NCBI GenBank assembly: GCA_021773645.1
Contig: JAJFJU010000002.1
Span: forward strand, 62,001-126,000
Length of the DNA stretch: 64,000 bases
Origin: Gammaproteobacteria bacterium
Lineage (GTDB): Bacteria; Pseudomonadota; Gammaproteobacteria; HK1
Direction of reading: 5' to 3'
Under the pieces are notes generated by a model that was given only the letters and a program-made list of their open reading frames with translations, was not told the DNA's origin and made no database searches. Below, in pieces: positions 16,727 to 25,583 of the stretch (position 1 is the stretch's first letter; every line of letters starts with the position of its first letter). The position numbers and the translations under genes were made by a program.

Positions 16727-18001
16727 TTAGGCCTTGAATGCCTCACTCCCTGCATCCAGTTCGACGACATCACCTCGGGGCTTCACACCCATGGCCGATA
16801 ACAGGTAGTCGGTAATAAGTTGCATTGGGCGCCGGAGGCGTTCGACATCGGCAACGATGTATCCAGCGGTAACGTCAGCCGTCATTTTGTGATTCAGAAG
16901 CCGCTTGAGTGCGTAGGCTGGGATATCGAGACTCTCGGCCACGGTGGCAAATGTTCGACGCAAGTCGTGGAGCGTGAACGGAACACCAGACAGTTCCGCG
17001 GCCTTCACCCGCTGCCTGCGCGCGTTAACGAGATGGCCTGTGATTCCTCCACCTGGAAACACAAATACACTATCTGATACTTCCTGGCGGCGGCACAGCA
17101 GCTCATACAGGAAGTCTGGTAGGGGGAGCACGTGGCTGTCACGATTCTTGGTGTCCTCAATGGTGAGTGTTTGGGCCTGCAAGTCACAATCTATCCAGCG
17201 TAGTCGCGCCGCCTCCTCGCGGCGGAGGCCTGTAAATAAGAGGAATACAAGATAGTCTTGAACGACCGCGGCATTCCCTCCTTCAAGCGCCATAACACCC
17301 TGATACCAAGCCTTGAGTTGGTGAGCCTTGATGACTGTCTGCCGGCGCTCAACGCGATACCAGGCCTTTGTTCTTGTCAGTCGCATGACAGGGTTTTCAG
17401 GTAGTAGGGATCGGCCCTCTGCATCCTCGTACTTGTCTTGGGCAAAATTGAGCACTGCCCGAAGTACCCTCATTCCTTGATTGGCTTGGGCTCCCCCGTG
17501 AGCCTCTCCAAGTTGGACGTGGCGGCGATCAACCATGTCCTTGGTGATCTCGGCTATGGGTTTACTCTGCCAGTCTCCAAAATGGACTCGCATGGATCGT
17601 TGATAGCCGTATACCGTGCGAGGTTTTAAGGCTTTGCGGGTTTTCAGGTAAGCAGAGAAGGCCTGAGCCAGGGTTGTTGAACGGGCCTTGTCCGTTCTTT
17701 TCTCGGCGACGGGATCGTGCCCATCGGCAATCTTGCCCAAGATAGATTGCGCGCTATTCCGAGCTTCTTCGCAGGTGTGTTCTCCATATCTGGAGATCTT
17801 GATGCGCCGTACTTTTCCCTTGATGCGTTTTTCGACAATGAATGTTTTGGCTCCGCCTGCAGTTACCCGTAGGGCGAAGCCCTTTAGTTCAGTGTCGCGG
17901 ACAAAAGACTGGCCTTTAGCCGGCGGAGTGAGGCGATCGACCACTCCTTTGGTCAGCTTGCGGCGGATATTTCCAGGTGGAATTGAGCGTGTAGACGCCA
18001 T
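16727..18001 (-). CDS. Tyrosine integrase, P4 family
   Basis: A 424-residue site-specific recombinase. An N-terminal arm-binding domain (residues 15-100, GFALRVTAGGAKTFIVEKR) precedes the core-binding domain (about 108-205) and the catalytic domain. The catalytic residues are R260 in FTGLRREEAARL, H345 and R348 in LHDLRRT, H371 and Y381 in AGYIVAD. The start codon at 18001 lies inside a candidate arm site (17989-18009), so the integrase may repress its own gene. The adjacent attR and the duplicated tRNA-Phe end show the target. Confidence 0.97.
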   Translation of the reverse strand: MASTRSIPPGNIRRKLTKGVVDRLTPPAKGQSFVRDTELKGFALRVTAGGAKTFIVEKRIKGKVRRIKISRYGEHTCEEARNSAQSILGKIADGHDPVAEKRTDKARSTTLAQAFSAYLKTRKALKPRTVYGYQRSMRVHFGDWQSKPIAEITKDMVDRRHVQLGEAHGGAQANQGMRVLRAVLNFAQDKYEDAEGRSLLPENPVMRLTRTKAWYRVERRQTVIKAHQLKAWYQGVMALEGGNAAVVQDYLVFLLFTGLRREEAARLRWIDCDLQAQTLTIEDTKNRDSHVLPLPDFLYELLCRRQEVSDSVFVFPGGGITGHLVNARRQRVKAAELSGVPFTLHDLRRTFATVAESLDIPAYALKRLLNHKMTADVTAGYIVADVERLRRPMQLITDYLLSAMGVKPRGDVVELDAGSEAFKA

Positions 18002-18009
18002 GTAGACAG
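17989..18009 (+). promoter_or_regulatory. Candidate integrase arm-type site, right
   Basis: Matches 1055-1075 at 20 of 21 positions and contains TGTAGAC twice (17990-17996, 18001-18007). It overlaps the integrase start codon. It lies about 120 bp inside attR, while the left copy lies about 45 bp inside attL. Confidence 0.6.
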
Positions 18010-18126
18010 TAATGCTCCAATAGATTCCAAAAGTATGGCAGGCATTATAACTCGTAACCTTCTGTTACGGCACGTATTTTCAAAGTGTTTCCAAATGGGT
18101 GTCAATGGATAAAAAGGTGCTATTTA

Positions 18127-18175
18127 GGATTGAAAATCCACGTGTCGGTGGTTCGATTCCGCCCCTGGCCACCAT
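18127..18175 (+). repeat. attR, 49-bp direct repeat of the tRNA-Phe 3' end
   Basis: Identical to 963-1011 and marks the right end of the integrated element. The acceptor 5' half and D-arm are absent, so this is not a second tRNA gene. Confidence 0.93.
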
Positions 18176-18440
18176 TATTTTTCCTCTCTTTGTAATGCCT
18201 TGGGCCATCGCTTGCGTGGTGTTTACTGTGGTCTGGCGGAATCTCACCACCTTTCGGGGTTGGTTCACACCGTCCTTGGTGTGCACCTTGCGGGCGCTAC
18301 GTCTCCCATTTCGTTCCCGCCCAATCGGTCGATTTGATCCTTAAAGCCATTTCTTAATAACCCACTATACTGTTCCGGGTGTATCGGTGTTATCGGAATC
18401 GCCGGTTTGACTCATTTGTTGTGATTTGCAGGTATGACCT

Positions 18441-19211
18441 ATGCAAATTGGATTGCCCACCATTGGATTCAAACAGCCGTCCGGGATAGCGGGGGCTAAC
18501 AAGATCGCTCCGGCTGATGCTGAGTCGGCCGGTGCCGGCGTGGTTCCTGCCTCTCGGCCGGAAGCGGTTCAGCGGGTCAACCAAACATCGGCCAGTGCAA
18601 ATGCAAACCCCACCAGTGATAGCACTGACCTGCAAGCCCACAGTGAAGCAGGTGGCACGGCCCCCGACCCGGCCGGCCTGGAGCTGGCTGCTGATGAGCA
18701 GCGGATGGTGCAGCAGTTACAGGCGCGGGATCGGCAGGTGCGCGGCCATGAGCAGGCCCATCTTTCTGCCTCGGGTGGGCTGGCCAATGGCGGTCCGAGT
18801 TTTAGCTTTACCACGGGTCCGGATGGCCGGCGCTATGCGGTAGGGGGCGAGGTTCGAATAGATACATCCGGGGTGCCCGGCGATCCTGAGGCAACCATCC
18901 GTAAGGCCCAACGGATACGTCAGGCTGCTTTGGCGCCTGCGAATCCATCCGCGCAGGACCAACAGGTCGCTTCCCAAGCGAGCGCCATGGAACAGCTGGC
19001 ACGGGCCGAATTGGCACAGCAGCGTATTGAGCAAAGTCAGGAAGGGGTGGGAGTGGTCTCCAGTGAGCAGGATGGAGTGAGTGCTCGCACCGATACCCCT
19101 GAAACTCAGGCGCAGCGCGCTACCGAGGCGGCACAGGGCCAGCTGCGCCAATCGATTGAGGTAACCGAAATCGGCATGGATGCGGGTGCAAGCGTGGATA
19201 CCTTTGTCTGA
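18441..19211 (+). CDS. SprA-related putative metalloprotease
   Basis: A 256-residue protein. A low-complexity Ala/Ser/Asn N-terminal half is followed by the SprA-related family core. This comprises RDRQVRGHEQAHLSASGG with the HEQAH zinc-binding-like motif (about residue 100), then GPDGRRYAVGGEVRID, then DPEATIRKAQRIRQAALAPA. The family is widespread in proteobacteria with no experimentally settled function. No signal peptide is evident. It is the first chromosomal gene beyond attR. Confidence 0.85.
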   Translation: MQIGLPTIGFKQPSGIAGANKIAPADAESAGAGVVPASRPEAVQRVNQTSASANANPTSDSTDLQAHSEAGGTAPDPAGLELAADEQRMVQQLQARDRQVRGHEQAHLSASGGLANGGPSFSFTTGPDGRRYAVGGEVRIDTSGVPGDPEATIRKAQRIRQAALAPANPSAQDQQVASQASAMEQLARAELAQQRIEQSQEGVGVVSSEQDGVSARTDTPETQAQRATEAAQGQLRQSIEVTEIGMDAGASVDTFV

Positions 19212-19273
19212 TACCGCTGATAGGGGCACAACCAACCGGGATACCACGCGGCGAGATTAGTGGTGGGGTGTTC

Positions 19274-19924
19274 ATGTCTGCACTCATTGATATAAAAGAC
19301 GGCTCGCTCAAGGTTGCACGGCATACGGGCTTACTATGCCTGAATATCATTGCGGCACTGTCGTATCTGATGAGCTGGCTGCTCTTTCTGGCAGCCTTGC
19401 TGACGCTGTCCTTGGCACCGAATGATCTGATCAACAGCGCGAAATATGCGGGCCTGTGCGTGATCACCTTCGCCATTGCGATACCACTCCGGCGTTTTAC
19501 CCGGAGAATGCAGAAAAAGGATTTGGAGGTGCGCCGCAGATCTGTCGCCTACGGACGCTGGGCAGTTTTGATCCTGGCAACTGCCTTCGTGCTCTTCATA
19601 AAATTCACTTTCTTCCCTACAGATTTGCGTCATCTGGCAGCCGAACGGCGTGCGGTCATTACTCAGCAATTACGCCCCGCTGTAACCCGCTATCGACAAG
19701 AACAAGGCCATTACCCGCGAGTCCTGAGCGATCTTATCCCCGGTTATTTGCCCATATTGCCCCCGGCGCTGGATAACACCCGTTTCCCAAAGCGGGCCTA
19801 CCAGATCAGCTATTTTATCGCCCGAAACAAGGATTCAGCCGGTATTCGCTACCGGGATTGTCTGGGGCCCGATTGCGGTGCCAGCATCGATCTCAAAACT
19901 GGCAAGTACGTGCACGACATGTAG
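19274..19924 (+). CDS. Membrane protein with C-terminal pilin-like segment, unknown
   Basis: About 216 residues from ATG 19274 (a GTG at 19268 is the alternative). Two hydrophobic helices lie at about residues 20-48 and 58-74, a basic cytoplasmic loop (RRFTRRMQKKDLEVRRR) follows, and a third helix lies at about 92-114. A periplasmic domain of about 100 residues follows. Its YRQEQGHYPRVLSDLIPGYL resembles the helix and loop found after the transmembrane segment in type II pseudopilins. No family was recognised. Confidence 0.65.
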   Translation: MSALIDIKDGSLKVARHTGLLCLNIIAALSYLMSWLLFLAALLTLSLAPNDLINSAKYAGLCVITFAIAIPLRRFTRRMQKKDLEVRRRSVAYGRWAVLILATAFVLFIKFTFFPTDLRHLAAERRAVITQQLRPAVTRYRQEQGHYPRVLSDLIPGYLPILPPALDNTRFPKRAYQISYFIARNKDSAGIRYRDCLGPDCGASIDLKTGKYVHDM

Positions 19925-19933
19925 CATTAAAGT

Positions 19934-20836
19934 TTAAGGCTTGGCTATCCCGACCTTCATGTGGCGGCTCAGCGATACGATGGAGATGACTGCGCCGGCG
20001 AACAGGAAATATTCCAGGCTCAGGGGCTCATCCAATAGCAGAGCGGCACCGAGCAGTCCCAGGAAGGGCATCAGCAATTGCAGTTGGCTTACCCGTGAAA
20101 TTCCCGCTAGTGCCAGCCCTTGATACCAGGCAAAGAAACCGAACAACTGGCTGATGAGCGCGACATAAGCAAAACTCAAGTAGGCGGACAATGGCACTGC
20201 GGCAGTCGGTAGCTCTGCAAACAGTACGACGATTAGTAGGGCAACGGGTGCCGCCAGCACCACCCCCCAGCAGATGACTCGCCAGCCACCGATCTCCCGT
20301 GCCAAACGTCCACCTTCGGCATAGCCCAGTCCGGCAAGCAGCGCGGCTAACAGCAAACTTATGCTGCCTGCGGGTAGTTGGCCATCACCCTGTCTGAGGG
20401 CAAAGCTGGCGACCAACAGCGCGCCGATAAATGCAGTGAACCAGAATCCCCACGAAGGGCGTTCATTGCTAATAAACCGGGAAACCACCGCGGTCACCAG
20501 CGGCAATATGGCGATGAGCACGCTACCCGCCGAGGCAGAAAGTTCACGCATGCTAAGCGCTGAAAAAAGGGGAAATCCCAAGCCTACGCCGAGCACTACC
20601 GCAGCCAGACTGCGCCATTGCCGGTGGTTTAGCCGTGGTGAACCGTAAAGGACAAGGAACAGGGCCGCCGGCAGGGCTGCGACGCACACTCTTCCCAGGC
20701 CGACGAGGGTGGGATCCAGGTGAGTGAGCGCAATTCGGGTGGCTACCAGGGTCTGGCTAAAACCCAGCATGCCGATAAAGCCCAGCAACAATCCCCGGGT
20801 CTCTCGATTGCCTAGCAGAGTGATCAGTTTGCTCAT
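19934..20836 (-). CDS. EamA/DMT-family transporter
   Basis: A 300-residue inner-membrane protein with about ten hydrophobic helices in two repeated five-helix EamA units. The conserved segment FSALSMRELSASAGSVLIAI in the first half and FFAWYQGLALAGISRVSQLQ in the second are typical of drug/metabolite exporters. It is divergent from a MocR-type regulator across 158 bp, a common arrangement in which the regulator controls the exporter. The substrate is unknown. Confidence 0.93.
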   Translation of the reverse strand: MSKLITLLGNRETRGLLLGFIGMLGFSQTLVATRIALTHLDPTLVGLGRVCVAALPAALFLVLYGSPRLNHRQWRSLAAVVLGVGLGFPLFSALSMRELSASAGSVLIAILPLVTAVVSRFISNERPSWGFWFTAFIGALLVASFALRQGDGQLPAGSISLLLAALLAGLGYAEGGRLAREIGGWRVICWGVVLAAPVALLIVVLFAELPTAAVPLSAYLSFAYVALISQLFGFFAWYQGLALAGISRVSQLQLLMPFLGLLGAALLLDEPLSLEYFLFAGAVISIVSLSRHMKVGIAKP

Positions 20837-20928
20837 ATCCGTCTCGATTGCAGAAAGTGGTGATTGACGGACATCAGGCTATCGGGAATAGTGTTAGCGA
20901 TACAGATGTAATAACGTGAATATATATA

Positions 20929-20960
20929 CATAACAGATGCCTCATAAGCTCTCTGTTATG
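20929..20960. promoter_or_regulatory. Inverted repeat in the EamA-MocR intergenic region
   Basis: CATAACAG at 20929-20936 and its reverse complement CTGTTATG at 20953-20960, with a 16-bp spacer. It sits 35 bp before the MocR start and is a possible operator for the divergent pair. Confidence 0.35.
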
Positions 20961-20994
20961 CCTTTATATCGTGCTAACTGTTCTGGTGTTTGGT

Positions 20995-22410
20995 ATGCCT
21001 GAAAAACTATATGTAAAAATCGCCAACGGAATTCGGGGGCAGATAGGCCAGGGCCTATACCATCCGGGGGACCGATTGCCTTCAGTTCGTCATCAATGCC
21101 GGCAGCTCGGTGTCAGTGCCTCCACGGTGCTGCAGGCCTATGGGTTATTGCAGGACAATCGGCTGATTGAGGCACGCCCGAAATCCGGCTACTTTGTCAG
21201 CCTGCCCACCCAAGTTCCCTTGCCGCCAGCCATGTCTCGGCCGGCTCCTACCCCCAGCGAAGTGACGGTGAGTGACCTGGTGATGGAGGTGGTGCAGGCG
21301 ATCGAAGCGCCACGAATGGTCCAGTTTGGTGCGGCCTTACCCAATACTGAGGCCCCTGCCATCCGTCGCCTGCACCAGATGCTTGCCCAGGCCGCGCGAA
21401 GCCCACGTAATCGTACGACGAGATATGCCTTTCCGCCGGGTGACCCAAAGCTGCGCCTGCAGATTGCCCGTCGCGCTGTGGATTCAGGCTGTGCAATCAG
21501 TCCTGACAATATCGTCATAACCAACGGTTGCCAGGAGGCATTGGTATTGTGTTTGCGTGCCGTTGCCGAGCCCGGTGACACCATCGCCATCGAGTCGCCC
21601 AGCTTTTACGGTGTGTTACAGGCGATCGAGTCCCTGGGTATGAAGGCGCTGGAGATTCCGACTCACCCGGAGACCGGAATTAGTCTGGAGGCCCTGCAAC
21701 TGGCCATGGAGCAGTGGCCCATCAAGGCCTGCCTGCTGACGCCGGCCTATAGCAACCCATTGGGATATTGCATGCCGGATATACAAAAAGCAGCGCTGGT
21801 TCGATTGTTGGAGAAATATGATCTTCCCCTTATTGAGGACGATATTTACGGGGAGCTTGGCTACGGCCCGTCACGACCGCGGACGATTAAATCCTGGGAC
21901 AGGGATGGACGGGTGCTGCTGTGTTCTTCCATTTCTAAAACCCTGGAACCCGGCTTGCGGATAGGCTGGACTAGCCCGGGCCGATATTTTCGGACAATAG
22001 AGCATCTGAAGCTCGTATCCAGCATGGCGACTGCTACCCTCCCGCAGATAGCGGTGGCGGATTATCTGGAAAATGGCGGTTACGATCGCCATCTAAGAGC
22101 CATGCGCAGCCTGTATCGCCAAAATCGGGATATTTGTATAGCTCTGATTAGTCGCTATTTTCCCGAGGGAACGCGAGTCACCCATCCGCAAGGCGGATTT
22201 TTGGCGTGGGTTGAATTACCTGATCAGGCCGATGCGATGAAACTCTACCGCCTGGCCATGGAGCAGGGTATTAGCATCACTCCCGGGCCTGTGTTTTCTC
22301 CCAAAGGGAAATACCGGAATCACATTCGGATTAACTACGCTCAGGCGTGGAATACAGAACGAGAACAAGCGATTGAGAAACTGGGAAAGTTGCTTCACGG
22401 GACACGTTAA
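20995..22410 (+). CDS. MocR/PdxR-family transcriptional regulator (GntR-aminotransferase fusion)
   Basis: About 471 residues. The N-terminal GntR winged helix (residues 1-75) has GDRLPSVRHQCRQLGVSAST as recognition region. The C-terminal fold-type I aminotransferase domain (about 110-465) has TNGCQEALVLCLRA, TPAYSNPLGY and the PLP lysine region SSISKTLEPGLRIGW. ATG 20995 is chosen because the domain starts there (MPEKLYVKIANGIRGQ); an upstream start at 20971 adds eight non-conserved residues. Such proteins use PLP as a ligand-sensing cofactor. It probably regulates the divergent exporter. Confidence 0.94.
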   Translation: MPEKLYVKIANGIRGQIGQGLYHPGDRLPSVRHQCRQLGVSASTVLQAYGLLQDNRLIEARPKSGYFVSLPTQVPLPPAMSRPAPTPSEVTVSDLVMEVVQAIEAPRMVQFGAALPNTEAPAIRRLHQMLAQAARSPRNRTTRYAFPPGDPKLRLQIARRAVDSGCAISPDNIVITNGCQEALVLCLRAVAEPGDTIAIESPSFYGVLQAIESLGMKALEIPTHPETGISLEALQLAMEQWPIKACLLTPAYSNPLGYCMPDIQKAALVRLLEKYDLPLIEDDIYGELGYGPSRPRTIKSWDRDGRVLLCSSISKTLEPGLRIGWTSPGRYFRTIEHLKLVSSMATATLPQIAVADYLENGGYDRHLRAMRSLYRQNRDICIALISRYFPEGTRVTHPQGGFLAWVELPDQADAMKLYRLAMEQGISITPGPVFSPKGKYRNHIRINYAQAWNTEREQAIEKLGKLLHGTR

Positions 22411-22496
22411 CTAACCTGGTATTGAGCGTGATTCTTTAGTGAACGAATATGTGCTCATCCATGTCCATAGAGCGGGTTATAAAAAGGAGCTAGGTG

Positions 22497-23408
22497 ATGC
22501 GTTTTCATCGATTGACGGGTTGTCTCTATTTCATCGTTGCTGCTGTAGTTGAATGTCCTACCGTTTATGCACAGGACTTTGACAAGGTTCAGATAAGCTC
22601 GGAGCAGGTGTCAGAGCATATCTACATGCTTCAAGGTCGTGGCGGAAATATCGGCGTCTCGGTTGGCGAGGATGGGGTGTTTCTGATCGATGACCAATTT
22701 GCGCCGTTGACAGAAAAAATCCGCGCATCGATTTCGAAAATTAGTGATAAGACCATTCGCTTTGTCATCAATACTCACTGGCACTTTGACCATGTGGGTG
22801 GCAATGAGCATATGGGTGAAGCGGGGACGGTTATCGTGGCTCACGAAAACGTCCGCCGGCGCATGAGTACAGACCAGACGATCGCTTTCTTCAAAAAGAT
22901 AGTGCCAGCCGCTGCAAAAGTAGCCCTGCCTGTGATCACTTTCACCCAAGATATCAATCTTCATCTAAACGGTGACGAGGCGCATATCTTTCACGTACAG
23001 AACGCGCATACGGACGGAGACGCGGTCGTATTCTTCAAAAAAGAGAATGTAATCCATGCGGGGGACATTTATTTCGCCGGATTTTATCCATTCATTGATG
23101 TGTCATCCGATGGCTCGGTAGAGGGTGTGATTAAAGCGGCAAAACATATTCTTTCAATGATCAATGATGACACCAAGGTCATCCCTGGGCATGGCCCGCT
23201 ATCCAATAAAGCGGAGCTCACTGTCTATGTAGAGATGCTGGAGGCAATGCGCGACCGGGTGAGAAACTATATTTCCGAGGGCAAGACCTTAACGGAAATT
23301 CAGGCGTTGGCTCCCTCAAAAGACTTCGATGCTGAGTGGGCTGATGGATTCCTGACCGCGAATCAGTTCGTTCAGATTCTGTACGAGGATTTATCCAGGA
23401 AAAAATAG
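22497..23408 (+). CDS. Exported metallo-beta-lactamase-fold hydrolase
   Basis: About 303 residues with a signal peptide ending near VYAQ. The zinc motif THWHFDHVGG (about residue 95) is followed by further ligands in QNAHTDGDAV, HAGDIYF and PGHGP, the pattern of MBL-fold hydrolases. The overall sequence resembles the periplasmic group that includes subclass B3-like and cyclase-like enzymes rather than a proven carbapenemase. ATG 22497 has AAAAAGGAG at good spacing. The substrate is unknown. Confidence 0.9.
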   Translation: MRFHRLTGCLYFIVAAVVECPTVYAQDFDKVQISSEQVSEHIYMLQGRGGNIGVSVGEDGVFLIDDQFAPLTEKIRASISKISDKTIRFVINTHWHFDHVGGNEHMGEAGTVIVAHENVRRRMSTDQTIAFFKKIVPAAAKVALPVITFTQDINLHLNGDEAHIFHVQNAHTDGDAVVFFKKENVIHAGDIYFAGFYPFIDVSSDGSVEGVIKAAKHILSMINDDTKVIPGHGPLSNKAELTVYVEMLEAMRDRVRNYISEGKTLTEIQALAPSKDFDAEWADGFLTANQFVQILYEDLSRKK

Positions 23409-23525
23409 TGCTGTCAGCAATGAATGGGACACAAGCTGCAATACTAAAACCTGCTGACACCATGTTGTTAGCAGGCCTATCATAGACTCTCATCTGCATT
23501 CAACACACCAATTAGGAGTGAAGCG

Positions 23526-23918
23526 ATGAACGATGCAATGAAGCAGCACGGGGCATTTAGCTGGAATGAATTGATGACTACCGACGTGGCTGGCGCAAAG
23601 ATTTTCTATGGTGAATTACTGGGCTGGGACATGGAGGATATGCAGCTCAATATGAGTTATACGGTGGGCAAGGCGGGCGATGTACAAACGAGCGGCATTA
23701 TGGCCATTCCGCCAGAGCTTGATGGCATGGCACCCCAGTGGGGCGGCTACGTCACGGTCGACAATATCGATGCATCTGCTCTGAGGGCTCAGGAGTTGGG
23801 CGGTAAATTACTGGTCCCACCAACGGATATTCCAAAGATTGGCCGCTTTTGTGTGATCCAAGATCCCCAGGGGGCAACACTCTCTCTGATCACCTATGTG
23901 GATATGCCGGGCGGGTGA
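23526..23918 (+). CDS. VOC-superfamily (glyoxalase/bleomycin-resistance-like) protein
   Basis: A 130-residue single-domain protein. GAFSWNELMTTDVAGAKIFY and GELLGWDMEDM form the first beta-alpha-beta unit; the second unit contains GRFCVIQDPQGATLSLI. Metal-binding positions are not all evident. The GAGTGAAGCG segment upstream is a modest ribosome site. The next gene, tag, starts 29 bp later. Confidence 0.9.
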   Translation: MNDAMKQHGAFSWNELMTTDVAGAKIFYGELLGWDMEDMQLNMSYTVGKAGDVQTSGIMAIPPELDGMAPQWGGYVTVDNIDASALRAQELGGKLLVPPTDIPKIGRFCVIQDPQGATLSLITYVDMPGG

Positions 23919-23947
23919 CCTTACGTCGTATGAAACTGAGGGAATAA

Positions 23948-24535
23948 ATGACTGTTAAGCGATGTGTATGGGTTGATGATGCCAGTGTGCTATACCGCAC
24001 TTATCACGATAAGGAATGGGGTGTTCCGGTTTATGACGATCGGCATCTGTTCGAGATGCTGATTTTGGAGGGCGCACAGGCGGGACTAAGTTGGTATACG
24101 ATCCTGAAAAAGCGTGAGAATTACCGGCGTCTTTTCGACCATTTCGATGCGGAGAAGATTGTCCGCTACAATGAGAAAAAAGTAGCCGCGCTGCTGGCAG
24201 ATGCAGGCATCGTACGTAACCGGTTGAAGGTCAACGCCACCATTGTGAATGCCCGTTCCTTTCTAGCACTACGAGACGAGGGTTATCGTTTCAGTGACTA
24301 TTTGTGGCAGTTTGTGGGCGGAGAACCGACTATCAATAGGTGGGAAACATTGGCTGATATTCCCGTGTCTACACCGGAATCTGTGGCCATGAGCAAGGCG
24401 CTGAAAAAGCGTGGTTTCAAATTCGTTGGCCCCACCATTTGTTATGCCTTCATGCAAGCCGTGGGCATGGTGAATGACCATACGATGGATTGCTTTCGCC
24501 ACGCTGAGGTGAATGGGCTGATTAAGGGTTCTTAG
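23948..24535 (+). CDS. tag: DNA-3-methyladenine glycosylase I
   Basis: A 195-residue protein of full Tag length. It excises 3-methyladenine from alkylated DNA. Conserved blocks are CVWVDD (zinc-binding Cys at residue 6), YHDKEWGVP, EGAQAGLSWYTILKKRE, the long helical central part, and the zinc-binding C-terminal NDHTMDCFRH. Confidence 0.97.
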   Translation: MTVKRCVWVDDASVLYRTYHDKEWGVPVYDDRHLFEMLILEGAQAGLSWYTILKKRENYRRLFDHFDAEKIVRYNEKKVAALLADAGIVRNRLKVNATIVNARSFLALRDEGYRFSDYLWQFVGGEPTINRWETLADIPVSTPESVAMSKALKKRGFKFVGPTICYAFMQAVGMVNDHTMDCFRHAEVNGLIKGS

Positions 24536-24555
24536 ACGGCCTCTGCTTGCGAAAC

Positions 24556-25461
24556 TCAGGATGTCATGCCCATCTGGCCAGAAAAGAGCGCCCGATCTTT
24601 GATGATGGCCTCACCCAGCCAGCCCACAAAGGTGCGGATTCGGGTGGTCTGACGAAGGTCGGGGTGGGTCAGTAGCCAGAGGCCGGTTTCCAGTTCTTTA
24701 ATTGGACCCAGCACCCGTATTAGTCCCGCATCCCGGTCTGCCAGTACGCAAGGTAGCACCGCCAGTCCAAAGCCTGTCCGGGCAGCCGACCATTGGGTTA
24801 CAAAACTGTCTGCCTGCATGGCGGTGGTATCCGCAGCACGTGCCTGTATCCAGCGGTTGGCCGGGACGCCCGCAAGACTGCTGTCGCCAGCAATCAGCGT
24901 ATGGGCCTTAAGATCTGCCTCATCACGGGGTGGATCACGATCTTCTAGATAAGCGGGCGCTCCATAGACCGCCCAAGCACTGCGGGCCAGCTCCCGCCCA
25001 ATCAGATGTCCCGGCGGATCGTTGGTGGGTCGCAGGGCGATATCTGCCTCACGTTTAGAGAGATCAAAAAACAGGTTTGAACACAGCAGTTCGATACGCA
25101 CCCGTGGGTAACGTTGATGGAAGCGGAGTAGATTAGGCTGTAGATAATTTTGTGCCAGAGCATCCGTGGTAGCTAGGCGAATCTCCCCCGCGAGTTGGTG
25201 ATCCTGCCCGAGCATTTTGCGTTCCAGGGCATCGATTTCATTGTGTACACGCTCTACCCCTGAATCCATGGACTCACCCGCGGTGGTCAGCACATAGCGT
25301 CCCTGTAGGCGATCAAAGAGGCGCACCCCGAGGCTGGTTTCTAGTGCATTCAAGCGCCGGAAGACCGTGGAGTGGTTAACATGAAGCTCGCGTGCCGCCC
25401 CGGAGAGGCTGCCGGTGCGGGCGATGGCACCAAAAAAACGAAGATCTTCCCAGCTGGTCAT
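24556..25461 (-). CDS. LysR-family transcriptional regulator
   Basis: A 301-residue regulator. The N-terminal winged HTH (residues 3-62) contains LRFFGAIARTGSLSGAAREL and NHSTVFRRLNALETSLGVRL, followed by the periplasmic-binding-protein-like effector domain (about 90-290). It is divergent from the pirin gene, with an AT-rich 122-bp spacer, so it probably regulates pirin and the following nitroreductase. Confidence 0.95.
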   Translation of the reverse strand: MTSWEDLRFFGAIARTGSLSGAARELHVNHSTVFRRLNALETSLGVRLFDRLQGRYVLTTAGESMDSGVERVHNEIDALERKMLGQDHQLAGEIRLATTDALAQNYLQPNLLRFHQRYPRVRIELLCSNLFFDLSKREADIALRPTNDPPGHLIGRELARSAWAVYGAPAYLEDRDPPRDEADLKAHTLIAGDSSLAGVPANRWIQARAADTTAMQADSFVTQWSAARTGFGLAVLPCVLADRDAGLIRVLGPIKELETGLWLLTHPDLRQTTRIRTFVGWLGEAIIKDRALFSGQMGMTS

Positions 25462-25583
25462 GTTTGCAATTATGCAATTGTATTATGCGTAATTATAGAA
25501 TTGTTTTGTAATTAAGCAAAATATAGGCTGTGTGCCATGTTTTGAAAGGTATTTAGCGATGCTGGATACGGGAGGAGGGTGTG
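25462..25583. promoter_or_regulatory. AT-rich LysR/pirin divergent promoter region
   Basis: Contains a tandem 8-bp repeat (TGCAATTA then TGCAATTG) just upstream of the LysR start, and further AATT-containing segments. It is the likely LysR binding region. GGAGGAGGG at its right end is the pirin ribosome site. Confidence 0.4.

Larger units (their letters stand above)
963..18175. mobile_element. 17.2-kb tRNA-Phe-integrated element, phage-satellite-like or deleted prophage
   Basis: The ends are a 49-bp perfect direct repeat (963-1011 and 18127-18175) of the tRNA-Phe 3' half. A tyrosine integrase gene sits just inside the right end. The minus-strand module contains integrase, a 242-aa protein, an AlpA-like regulator, a replication protein, DnaB helicase, two TerS-like proteins and two ejection-like proteins. 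The plus-strand left arm is cargo. No large terminase, portal, coat, tail or lysis gene was recognised, which is the gene complement expected of a satellite or a prophage with a large internal deletion. The intact frames and tight translational coupling argue against advanced decay. Confidence 0.9.

Noticed and set aside
18080-18286. Minus-strand reading frame over attR (68 codons), containing GGIEPPTRGF
   Set aside because: It is the well-known spurious translation of a tRNA 3' end and overlaps attR.
23412-23475. Hairpins TGTCAGCA/TGCTGACA and CCTGCTGAC/GTTAGCAGG after the MBL hydrolase
   Set aside because: Competing imperfect stems without a T-run; no regulatory class could be assigned.
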